A stretch of DNA of 64,000 nt, taken from Omphiscola glabra. Lineage: Eukaryota; Mollusca; Gastropoda; Lymnaeidae. The stretch is from NCBI GenBank assembly GCA_964017045.1, contig OZ024794.1:19531617-19595616 (forward strand). Reading direction: 5' to 3'. The notes below the pieces were generated by a model. It was not told the origin of the DNA. It was given only the letters and a program-made list of their open reading frames with translations, and made no database searches. The translations under genes were made by a program, and so were the position numbers. Below, piece by piece: positions 22,001 through 31,879 of this stretch. Positions within the stretch are counted from its first letter, which is position 1, and each line of letters begins with the position of its first letter.

Positions 22001-25000
22001 ACATAGCCACAAAATTATTATTGAGCCCATTAACAATTATAAGAACTTCTGTTGTTTTGATAAAAGTTATTTACAATTATTGGTATGGTTTTAATGTTAC
22101 CTTTCATAATATCTTTTGGCCTTAGACCCCCCGTGTTTACATGGTTGATGGGCCACTTCCATGTACACAGCTGACCACTGGTGTCTTTCACAAACCTGGC
22201 AATGGTTCATTCTTTATTTTCTTGTAATACATCTACTTAAGAATGAATAGTTAATTTTTTTAATGGAATATTTTTTAAAGTTTAGAGTATTCAATTTTAC
22301 ACTCTTTAAAAAAATTTTTTTTTATAGAGTACAGTTTTTTTTAAATGATAATAATTTACATATGTATAGTGGATTTTGACAGTTCAATATATATTTCTCC
22401 TAATGTTAGGAACTAAGTCCTGATTCTTTTAAACACACAGAATTATAATTCAAGGTAATGAGTGGTAAATCAACATTTGTGTGCTAATAGCAAAGCTTGC
22501 ATTTCTCCTAATGTTAGGAACTAAGTCCTGATTCTTTTAAACACACAGAATTATAATTCAAGGTAATGAGTGGTAAATCAACATTTGTGTGCTAATAGCA
22601 AAGCTTGCATTTCTCCTAATGTTAGGAACTAAGTCCTGATTCTTTTAAACACACAGAATTATAATTCAAGGTAATGAGTGGTAAATCAACATTTTGTGTG
22701 CTAATAGCAAAGCTTGCACCTACCTTAACAAAACCTTTTCTTTCTCTTACAGCCAAGAAGAGAGAGTAGATGCTAACTTTCATGTTCTGCCAAACAGGAC
22801 ATTGGATGCATTTCAAGTTATGCCTCATCATGAATTGTATGATATCACGTTCAAATGCATGTTCATTTCTCATGTAAAACTGTCAAGGATAAAGAAGGAA
22901 ATAAAAACACTGATATATATGATATAAAAGGCCAAAAATCATATTTTTCTTTTAATTAAAAAAATATTAACAAAGGAAATTTTGACAAGTATTCTTAATC
23001 TCAAAAATAAAATAAATTATGTTAGATAAATTGTTTTCATTAGAAATAAAGCTCAAAACTTTAGAAAGTTCGGCTGACATACCTGTAAATCCAATATATA
23101 TCTCTCTTCCTTTGATGTGCCCAGCAGTGAAGTAGGATACTCAAAACAATAGACATCCATGTTGGGGCTCACAAAAGGACTTTCAATCCAATTCTCAGCT
23201 TTACACTTACTATCTTCATGATTTATATCCTTGTTTTCCATCTCTGCATAATGAGTTCTTTTAGTTTCTATTGTTTTAACTGCCTGATTTCTAGTTTTGT
23301 GATTCTCACTGACACAAGATAAAACATGCCCCCTGGCTTCTGTCTTTGGTACTTTTTTCTTCTGTGTTTTCCCACTGTCTGTAGATGGTCAAATCTTTTT
23401 ACAAAATTTATTAAACTTTAACTATATAATTTTTTATTCAAAAGTTATTCAATGAAAAGATAGCAATTGTGTTTCATTTCAACAGTTGAATCTGTAATAA
23501 ATCGTACCTTTACAGGAGATAGAATTTTCTTTCTGCTCATTGGTTTCCAAAAATTCACATGTTTTTAGTCTGTCCACAAATGACAAAGGCAACAAACTCA
23601 TAGCATCTTTGACAGCCCTCTCTACTGTCAGACTCCCCTTGTATTTCTTTTTGTCTCTCTCCTTTGAGTTTGCACTGAAACTAAGCCTTTTGCGTTTTTT
23701 TGCTTTTTGCTTGGAGATCAAAGGACAGATTACATTAAATAATATGGCTCATAAATCCTATAATGAAAATAATGATGAGGAACAAATGCTGGTAATCCCT
23801 GTATTACAAGATAAGACATAAAGCCTATATTGCAAAGTATTATTCCTTTTCACTAAACTTTTTATTTAATCCTCATAGGTATATTTAAATATTTGTTTGG
23901 TTAGAGTATTACATTCAGCTCCCTGTATATCGAATTCAAATTTTTACAATGCTTAGTCTTGGGGACATTTAATTATATTTAAATTAGTTATATTTACAAT
24001 TATATAAAAATAAATGGTGATTCATTTTGACTTTGATGTGTCATGGTGTTTTGTTGTTATTTTATTGTTAAAATAACTAAAATTCTATGAAATACCATAG
24101 GGTGTGGCAAAAAATGAAAACATTAAAAGCTTTTTCAGACCTTGAAATTATTTGACTGTTTATTTTCCTTTGCATTCCCTGGACCAAAGACTTCAACAGT
24201 TTTTGCTCTGACCCAACCATGCGTCCTTACTTCTCCTAAAAACTCAACATGATACCAAATTATTTCCACATCATCCCCTTCAAAGTGAAGTCCATTTAGA
24301 GGGTCTGCAGTAACTATTGCAGGCCATCTGAAAAAAATAAAAGAAATCCAGTATTAGGGTAACTGAAGTAAAATCTTGATTCTGCTGGAAATAACTTTAC
24401 AACTTAGCAATAAATATATTATTACTCTAATTATGTTAACAAGAACTCAAAAACTGCCAGTGAAATATAGTTTACTCTGGTTTGATTTGGACGAATACAT
24501 TTTCCTACCTGCAATACCCACTGGCTTTAGCCCATACCAAAGTCCCAGGCTTTAGCTCTGACTTTATGATGTCTAGCTTCACACTTTTGGCAAGTTTGTC
24601 ATATAAAGTGGTGTCTTCTTCAGGAACAATACATCTAATCATAATCAGACAAGAGCAACAATTTTGACAATAAGTTAATAATAGTGATAATTAGATAATG
24701 TGATAAGCTCAATTTTTCCAATACAATTTTATAACATTTGGACAATAATTTTAATACCAGGATGATATGATTACTTATTTAGGATTTATCTGATTTTTTG
24801 CAGAACTTTTCATGCAAATAAATACATTTGGATTCTTATATAAAATGCATTGCAACTGTGAACAAAGAGATACATTTTGACAAATTAAAGAAAGGCCGCG
24901 GCAGAATGGGGCTTTAGATTGTCTTGGGCTATTGAAGAAAGGATTTTAAGACTGATCTGATTCATGACCATATGGCAAGTCAAGTTTTTCTGATGAACAG

Positions 25001-26367
25001 ACACAGCTTTGCAAATTCTACTCAGATTAGCAGTGTCAACTGGCAGCTGTGAAAGATCTTTCAACATAATCCTGATTCCCCCCTCTAACCGATAGACGAT
25101 ACTGCTGGGTGCTGTCCATGGCTTGACATTTAAAATGCTATGGAATGGTTGGGCGAATACACATTTGTGTTAATTTTTAAGTTCATGACTGTGTTTGTTA
25201 AATTTTATGTACAACGTGGTGAGCCCAGCCCTAGGTTGGAGTACTACGCTATAAAAAATTATTATAATAATAATAATAATACAACTTATTTTTATCATAT
25301 TTGAAATAATCATTGGGGCAAGAACATCCCTTAATTAAGTGATTTAGAGAAACAAACCTTTACAAAAATAAAAACTGAAAAAGTAGAGTAACTGATAGAG
25401 TAATGATAGAGTAACACTTTTTTTGTGTGTAGAGTTTAACAGTTCATTGGTGATCAAATTATTTTCTTTAAAAAAACTCATAAAACAGGTAAGTAAAGTT
25501 AACAGCTGAGACAAGATCATGTCCAATGCCATGCATAAACACTGTCAATGGCAAAATGTATGAAAATGTAATGAGAAGAGTAAGATCGAATAAGATGATT
25601 TTGTGTCCTCAGTTCTCAATTCTAACTGAACATGTCTCTGAATGCCAATGTTCAATATTTATTTGATTAAAAAATTAAAGACCATATTATGTGTTTGGCT
25701 GAATAGTAACAGTTCCTATTCAGTGTATCTGTAATAGTATAATAGTATTAGATGTGCAATGACAACTGTAACATTTCAATATAGAAGTTTGTTTTGAAAT
25801 TCTAAAGAAAAGTGTCAATATTTCTTCTTCTTTAGAAACAAACATCAATTTTAATGCCAATATTTTACCTGCTGAAGTTAGGATCCTCATTCATGTCACA
25901 AGTCCATGGTGTCTCTTCATTCAAACTATCAGCAAGTTCTTTTCTAAGCTTTCTCCATTTCAAACAATTAAGGTTATCACACTGAACCCATGCAATTGAT
26001 GACAACTTGAAAGAAGAAATAATATTTGGTAGGCCATATTTTTAAAAATTCAGCTCAAAGGAAATTGTAATAGTTTCTTTAATATTTCAGAGTGTATGTG
26101 CTCAACATTTATAAACAATTGTTATGCTTATTACTTCACTTTGTTATAACCAATTACAGTGTGGTGCAAGACATAGCATCTGCTTCTGAAAAAAATTAAA
26201 AGAAAGAAATACATACAGTCACTCCCTACTATCTACACTGTACACCTTAAACTTCTCATATGTGCCAATGATTTTACTAAAGTTCTTACCTTGTTTCTAA
26301 GGATTGCTCTGTGATCATGACCATTACTTTTAGAAGATAATGATTTCTGTGAATCTTTAGTAGACAT
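19016..26367 (-). CDS. ZCWPW1-like CW zinc finger + PWWP + ARID protein, complete
   Basis: Likely a nuclear histone reader and DNA-binding protein. Twelve exons (5' to 3'): 26367-26290, 26005-25869, 24634-24509, 24327-24141, 23709-23508, 23378-23083, 22879-22724, 22195-22101, 21393-21209, 21087-21010, 20175-20050, 19179-19016. They total 1830 nt, 609 codons plus stop, and all junctions are GT/AG and phase-compatible. The start is the ATG at 26365-26367 (MSTKDSQKSL). Domains are CW (residues ~29-78), PWWP (~103-165), a Lys-rich nuclear segment (AKKRKRLSFS), ARID (~330-440), and an acidic tail ending in a short coiled-coil-like stretch (LQHDMDYLQEEIDLL). CW plus PWWP is the ZCWPW1/2 signature, where the two readers bind H3K4me3 and H3K36me3; the ARID is not part of those vertebrate proteins as I know them. 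Orthology to ZCWPW1 is therefore probable but not certain. The gene is convergent with SCAP. Confidence 0.9.
21920..21941 (+). repeat. Poly-G tract in intron
   Basis: About 21 consecutive G (21921-21941). Comparable homopolymers occur at 18894-18915 (G22), 41339-41362 (G24) and 47953-47981 (C29). Lengths are likely unstable and error-prone in sequencing. Confidence 0.9.
22393..22718 (-). repeat. 108-bp x 3 tandem repeat starting 6 nt after a splice donor
   Basis: Three nearly identical copies start at 22393, 22501 and 22609 (ATTTCTCCTAATGTTAGGAA ... AGCAAAGCTTGC). On the coding (minus) strand the array begins immediately after GTAGG of the intron following exon 22879-22724. The splice donor itself is not duplicated. 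Confidence 0.95.
24141..24634 (-). other. PWWP domain (two exons, 24634-24509 and 24327-24141)
   Basis: The segment PGTLVWAKASGY continues across the splice as CRWPAIVTADP. The signature Pro-Trp-Trp-Pro is thus CRWP, with the last Trp-Pro intact. Downstream WYHVEFLGEVRTHGWVR is the typical strand carrying an aromatic cage. PWWP domains read H3K36 methylation together with nucleosomal DNA. Confidence 0.93.
25869..26005 (-). other. CW-type zinc finger exon
   Basis: The exon encodes WVQCDNLNCLKWRKL ... ETPWTCDMNEDPNFS, and the next exon adds RCIVPEE. The four zinc cysteines fit the CW pattern C-x4-C, C, C. The first Trp of WVQC and the Trp of KWRKL are the aromatic residues that cage methylated H3K4 in this family. 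Confidence 0.95.
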
Positions 26368-27164
26368 TGTGATTCACTGATTGTCTTCTTGATCTTGGTT
26401 ATTATTATTTGTGACTTGAAGATTGCATTCTTGGGCTACCTATTCTCAGTTGAGTTAAGCTTAAGAATCAAAGTACATTAATAATAATGAAAGGTCAGAA
26501 CAATATTATATTTATGTATTATAAATGTTCTTACTTCATACAAGTCTACTCTTTAATGATCACACTCTCAGCACTAACTGAGTCACTGTACTCACATAAT
26601 AATTGTCACTGACTCTGCCTTTTTCAGTATATTAACTCTATTAGCCTTTTTCAGTATATTAACTCTATTACTATAACTATACATAACAAAGTGTAGTATA
26701 CTATCTCTATGCTATTAAATAACTACTAATAAATTCATTTTCATTTAGAAATTCTATTATAATTCTATACTAATCAGAATCATGCTAAATAAACAGTATA
26801 CTACTAACTACACTAGAGACTAGACTATGGCCTATAGTAGGCTATATAAATTAATAATAATAATAATATTTAAAAAAAATAGAAACTTTAGAAACTAGTA
26901 TTAAAAATAGTAATAGTGATTGATGTAAATATGAAATATTATAAATTATCATAATCATATTAATAAGTTATAAATTATGATAATTTAAACATATGGGCTG
27001 ATTCCTAATTGTTTATCCATGACGTCATTTGCGTGGATTCACTCCCCTTATTAGAGTTACATTTTTCATTAATATGACGGTGGCAAATTTTTATTGATTT
27101 TTATTGGTTGATTAATTATAATTTTTAAAATTTCATTGGTTGGCAATTAAATATGTTGATAAGC

Positions 27165-27181
27165 GCCGCCAAGCGGCGCCA
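27165..27181. other. Small GC-rich perfect hairpin
   Basis: GCGCCGC-CAA-GCGGCGC is a perfect inverted repeat in AT-rich surroundings, about 800 bp upstream of the CW-PWWP-ARID start codon. It could be a regulatory site or an edge of the repeat that follows. Confidence 0.5.
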
Positions 27182-27421
27182 TTTTTTAAGATAATCTTAG
27201 AGGGTGAGCACGCTGTGTTTCATTAATTTTTGGATATTCTTTTCGTTGGAACCTGAAATAAAGTGTGTAAAAGTGTATTCCATGAAAATGTAAGTTGGGT
27301 TTTCATTACTTCTTTATTTTATAATTAATTTTGGCCATTTTTCTTTGTTTTTTTTTAAATTTTCCTACTTTTCAGGGTCAAAACCCAGCGCCACGTTAGG
27401 CTAAGGAGAGTGTCAAAACGC

Positions 27422-27597
27422 TGGTTCCGATAGGGTCAAAGCCCTGTTAGGGAGAGGGTCAAAACCCTGTTAGGGAGAGGGTCAAAACCCTGTTAGGGAG
27501 AGGGTCAAAACCCTGTTAGGGAGAGGGTCAAAACCCTGTTAGGGAGAGGGTCAAAACCCTGTTAGGGAGAGGGTCAAAACCCTGTTAGGGAGGAATT
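27422..27597 (+). repeat. 22-bp self-complementary minisatellite, about 7-8 copies
   Basis: The unit is GTTAGGGAGAGGGTCAAAAC CC. Each unit can form the hairpin AGGGT-CAAA-ACCCT and carries two G3 runs on the plus strand. The preceding 27375-27425 contains diverged copies (GGTCAAAACCCAGCGCC, GGTCAAAGCCCTG). Confidence 0.93.
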
Positions 27598-27697
27598 TAG
27601 TGTTCAGGTTAGGGTGAGGGATAGATTTAGATCATTTTTTCATTTTTAAAAACTTTTTATTCATAATTTTAGCAAAAACATGAGTTATTTTATTTTT

Positions 27698-27777
27698 CCA
27701 TGGCCGCCATCTTGGTTGTCCCGACCCGTGAACACGTAAAAGTTCGCGGGTCGGGGCAACCAAGATGGTGGCCATGG
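27698..27777. repeat. 80-bp near-perfect hairpin (foldback) with YY1-like sites
   Basis: The left arm starts CCATGGCCGCCATCTTGG and the right arm ends CCAAGATGGTGGCCATGG. The arms continue through TTGTCCCGACCCG/CGGGTCGGGGCAA to GTGAAC/GTTCGC, with about three mismatches in ~37 bp and a loop of ACGTAAAA. The same CAAGATGGCGGCCATGG-type sequence occurs at 1509-1525, so this is a dispersed repeat. AAGATGGCGGC matches the YY1 consensus. Confidence 0.88.
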
Positions 27778-29980
27778 TAAAAGACGCGGATAGATCTCTC
27801 AGAATTTACCAACATATGACAATGGCAAGCTCATTTTAGTCATTAGCATATTTTTTTACAATTATTGATAAATATTGTTAATTTAATAATTAATTAAATC
27901 AGAATTAAGGCATTCCTCATCTGCACTGCAGCCTAAATCAATACGAGTTTTGGTGTGCAATCTGATTATGTATTAATATTATTATATTTAAGTTTCTGAA
28001 CTATCTTTACTGAGTTAACCTATCTATACTATCTTAACTATTATACTACTATACTACTGACTGTAACTGTAGTGACTCACTGACTGTAAATAAAACTGTA
28101 GTAGTGTAAAAGTAAAAAAATGAAATAAAACAGTCAGTCAGTGGTCAGTGACAGTCATAAATAAATCATCAATGACGAAATTATATCTCTGTTTATGAAA
28201 GGTTCCTCGGGTAAAAAGGTAATAGTTATTCATTATTCACCTATTCAGTGAACAAGAAGCCATACATAACTAGTACTGTAATAAATTATTAGTTTCATTG
28301 TGACTGTGTGTGCATTCTCAAATTAAACTGACGTTTTGTTCGTATTTCTTGGGTCCAAAGATATTTTTAATTTCAAATGAGGGGTTACTGCAAGGAAACA
28401 TAAGTGGAAACAACCTAAAAATAAAATTCGCGTTTTAAAAAACTAATTTATTTAGTATAAAACTCTTTTACTTTCTCGTATCGATTATTTTTGTAGATAT
28501 AAAGTTCTTGGTTTTTTTAATACAAAAATGTGTTATTATAGTCAAAGCGAATATATATTTTTTTGTCTTGGGACTTTGACTTTGGAAAAAAAAATGTGCA
28601 TTTAGCAATTATTTAAATTTAATATTGTAAGTGTAGAAATAAAAGTAACGAGATAGTCAGATACGCTTAGACCTAGTCATAAGCGAGGTTTAGAAGAAGA
28701 CACGACAATTAAACGGACTTTTTGGCTAGATAGCTTCAGTCCTCTCCAGACTATACAATAAAAACATCAATTGAAATTAAAAATAAACTTAAGTTTTTGA
28801 AGATCTCAATAATGTCAATGTCCCATGTGGCTCAAAGTTCAGAACAGGAAGTAACTTATATTTTATATAGGGCCTATCAAAGAAGTAAAGATTACGTTTG
28901 AAACAGTTTTCCCTCCAGAATGGCATTCCCATTCTCATTGCATTGTGCATATTGTCTTTGGCCAAAAGAAACGATGGAACCTTCGTAGGCATTTGGTCTA
29001 GAGGATTTCCAGCTTTATTCTGATGTCATCCCTGGGACTCTGGTTCCTGGACTAGAGGAGAAAATGGCTTTTTATCTTGGTGTGGTTGCTTAGATTGGAT
29101 TATCTGCCTAGGCATATGTCATAAGGATATCATCATTCCAAGTTTCTGATTTTTAAAAAAATGTATCCTTTCCTTGTCGCATTGAATCTTTTATGCATAG
29201 ACATTGAAACTCTAATGACCTGCAGTGATTGTGAGTTTCACTGCGAAATTTGATCCATACCTGCATTTTTGTGTGCGCTGTCTTTGAGACTATTGTCTAT
29301 ATCTTTTTATGGAACTCAGAGTTAAGGCAGAGATCAGTGCTTCCCAACCTTTTCATACACACAAGAACGTCTAAGTAGGTTTAATGCACCCCTCCCATAC
29401 CATAGTGGTAGATCTTTAAGGCCATTGAAATGTGCAACAAATTATCTAGGCCTATTTATGATTTTGATTTTATATATCAAAGAAACATAGAATTTTGTTT
29501 ATTCATTTTTTTAAAACCCCCCCTTTGCAAACTTTTAACAACCCCCTCCCCAGTATTTTGTAGACCTAATTTATGGAAAACCTTTTTTATGAATGTAGGC
29601 CTACAGGTGCAGCATTGGCATGGTCCGTAAAGATATTCAAATAATTAACATCTGAACATCTTGTGGTCAGATTAGTCATATAAGCAGTTTCATTAAATAT
29701 TAATTGCTAACTTTTCTGTTCATTATTATGTTCTACACCTGTACCGAATTGTGCATAAGGATTTTTTTAGTTTGTGTAGTCAAGATGTGAAAATATTTGT
29801 AAGTTTTAATTTGTGCATGTGTGTGAGAGGGGGCTATTGCACCATCAATGCAACTACCTTGAGTACTTCATTTTGATAAAAGCTCATATTAAATTAGTGA
29901 CCATTTATATTATATACTACAATACAGACAAAATCAACAAGTAATGAACACCGACAATTCTAGTTTAAAAATGCATAAAA

Positions 29981-30985
29981 TTTATTCAAGTTAAATAAAT
30001 ATACTTTGTTAAAATGTTTACATTTTTCATGTTACAAAGAGATATGTACATGCATAACACTATAATTTAAATTTGTTAGTATATAATATATCTGTTTTAA
30101 ATGTGTTGATATAAAATATTGTCAGACATTTCATCAAGCTGTCATTAATTCAATTGAATCAACATGGATTTCAAAGTAAAAATTTCTATCACACAGAAAT
30201 AAATTCAACAGAAATTGAGCAAGATTAGTGACATTTAGGTAACTAAGAAATGAACTTGTGTCTTAAAATCAAACTGAAGGAATGATTCAAAGCAATTCTT
30301 TGTCTACAAGTTTGTTACTATTGATCTCAAAATGTTTCTACTTTATTTATCAAAATATTTTGTAATTTCATTTGACAATTTTTAGGAAAAGCATATTTTA
30401 AATTCTTAAAATTTATTAGTTCTGTGCCTCTGTGAAAACTTATATAAAAGGTTTTTAAATAGTAGTGTTGAATGAATTATGTCTGAAAGTTTTTAGTGAA
30501 GAAAAAACAATATAGCCTACCAATAATTGTGCATTTCAACAAAGAATTTTTTTAGTTTCCCTAATTGTAAAAATAAAAGGTAACAAGTATGGCTTGGAAA
30601 AGAAAGTTAAAATTTTGTTAGAAAACATAATGAAAGCTTAAGTTAAATTTGTCTTGAACATTTTTTATTAGGAAGGAATAACATTTTTTAAAAAATACCG
30701 GTATATAAAGTATAATTATAATCTTTGTAACATCTGTAAGTTATACAAGGCACTAAAATGATAGTGGAATTATTTGAGATTTTAAAAAAACATCAAATAC
30801 ATAGGCCTATATTCTTTAAATGTACAATGGAACAGTTTAACAAAAAATAATATATAAAAACAAATATTACAAAAATATAAATCAAAATTATAGAACCTTT
30901 GTTATTTAACTTGAATCAACAATCTTGCTTTTTGGTAAGAATATTTAGTGGAATTTTTGTTGTTAACATGAGTGTAAATGGGAAT
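29981..30985 (-). other. Inferred 3' UTR of the giant VWD/EGF gene
   Basis: About 1 kb of AT-rich sequence follows the stop at 30986-30988. Candidate AATAAA signals (TTTATT on plus) lie at 30412-30417 and 29981-29986. The exact end cannot be chosen from sequence alone. Confidence 0.45.
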
Positions 30986-31879
30986 TTAAATTTGAGCTGA
31001 GTTATCATAATAATCAAAGCTGGTTGGTGCTATAGATGGATTGTAAAATGTTAAACTTCTGTCAGTTCTCAAACCATAATTTCCATCAAACACTCTTTGA
31101 TAATTGGAATCTTCATCAGAAGATGACGAGTTCAACTTGGTAAGTCTAGAATGTGCCTGTAATCTTCTATGTCTGAAAAAAAAAGTATGTAATACAAATG
31201 TGAAAAATGTTTAAAATATTTACATATAAAATCAAATTTGTTAAAAGATGTATGTGGAAAAAAAATTAACAAATAATTATTTTTCAGTGTGAAAAATTTT
31301 AGCTGTTAGTGCAAGCAAGAGTATGTATAAAATAAAATAGAGTAAACTTTTCTTGAGAATTTAATTAATGTCCCAAAATTAAGTCAATTTAATATAAATA
31401 AACTAAAAAACATTTTCATTGATTTTAAATCCGTTTATATCAGGCCAACAAACAGAAAACAATATCTTTTATTAAATCCCATTAATTTAACAATACTTAA
31501 GATTCAATTTCTCTGTTTCAGTAGTTACAAATATAATTTATTGCTTATCTCAGTTGGAGACTTAACATGAATGTCAATTATATTAAACTTCACCTAGAGA
31601 AGAGCTAGCTCTTAGAATCATTTAAAGCCTCCAAGGAGTGGTAGTTTCAATCAATGTTTAGTTCTTTTAACAATAAAATAGAAAAAGTAATATTTTACCT
31701 CTTAATAATAATGATGGCTGCTGCAATGATAACAATTAACAATACACCTGCAATACACCCGGTCACTATGATGACAGTACAAGAGTTGAACTCCACAGAA
31801 TCTGTATTATCTTCAGTGACTTGGGTTGTGCTGCTGCTTACACCGCCAGCGGTGGAGCTAGTAACACTTGTTGAACAAT
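30986..31879 (-). other. Transmembrane helix and cytoplasmic tail exons
   Basis: Exon 31879-31699 gives a Ser/Thr stalk (CSTSVTSSTAGGVSSSTTQ), then CTVIIVTGCIAGVLLIVIIA and AAIIIIKR, a single membrane helix with a basic stop-transfer end. Exon 31172-30986 gives a ~62-residue tail (HRRLQAHSRLTKLNSSSSDE ... YYDNSAQI). It contains Tyr residues and NPSIAP but no recognised signalling motif. The type I orientation is inferred from the extracellular modules. Confidence 0.88.

Larger units (their letters stand above)
21209..22879 (-). other. ARID DNA-binding domain (exons 22879-22724, 22195-22101, start of 21393-21209)
   Basis: Joined exons give ERDIIQFMMRHN, PVWQNMKVSIYSLFLAV, RERKGFVKV, WSAVYMEVAH and then ARID-final RYYERNLYPYELYV. 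The last block matches the conserved ...YEKYLYPYE end of ARID domains, and GGF-like RKGFVKV matches the turn of helix 4/5. The basic residues and spacing fit helix-turn-helix DNA binding. It is split by two introns, and the 108-bp array at 22393 sits directly in the first. Confidence 0.88.
26368..29960. other. Intergenic region between two minus-strand genes
   Basis: No exon with supported splice signals or protein similarity was seen. It holds the upstream region of the CW-PWWP-ARID gene and repeats at 27.0-27.8 kb. The remainder is AT-rich; short frames at 28789-28992 (minus) and 29430-29630 (plus) have no recognisable content. A promoter for the gene starting at 26367 should lie here, but no TATA box is convincing. 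Confidence 0.6.

Noticed and set aside
28789..28992. 67-residue minus-strand frame in the intergenic region
   Set aside because: No recognisable domain, no flanking splice sites matching either neighbour.
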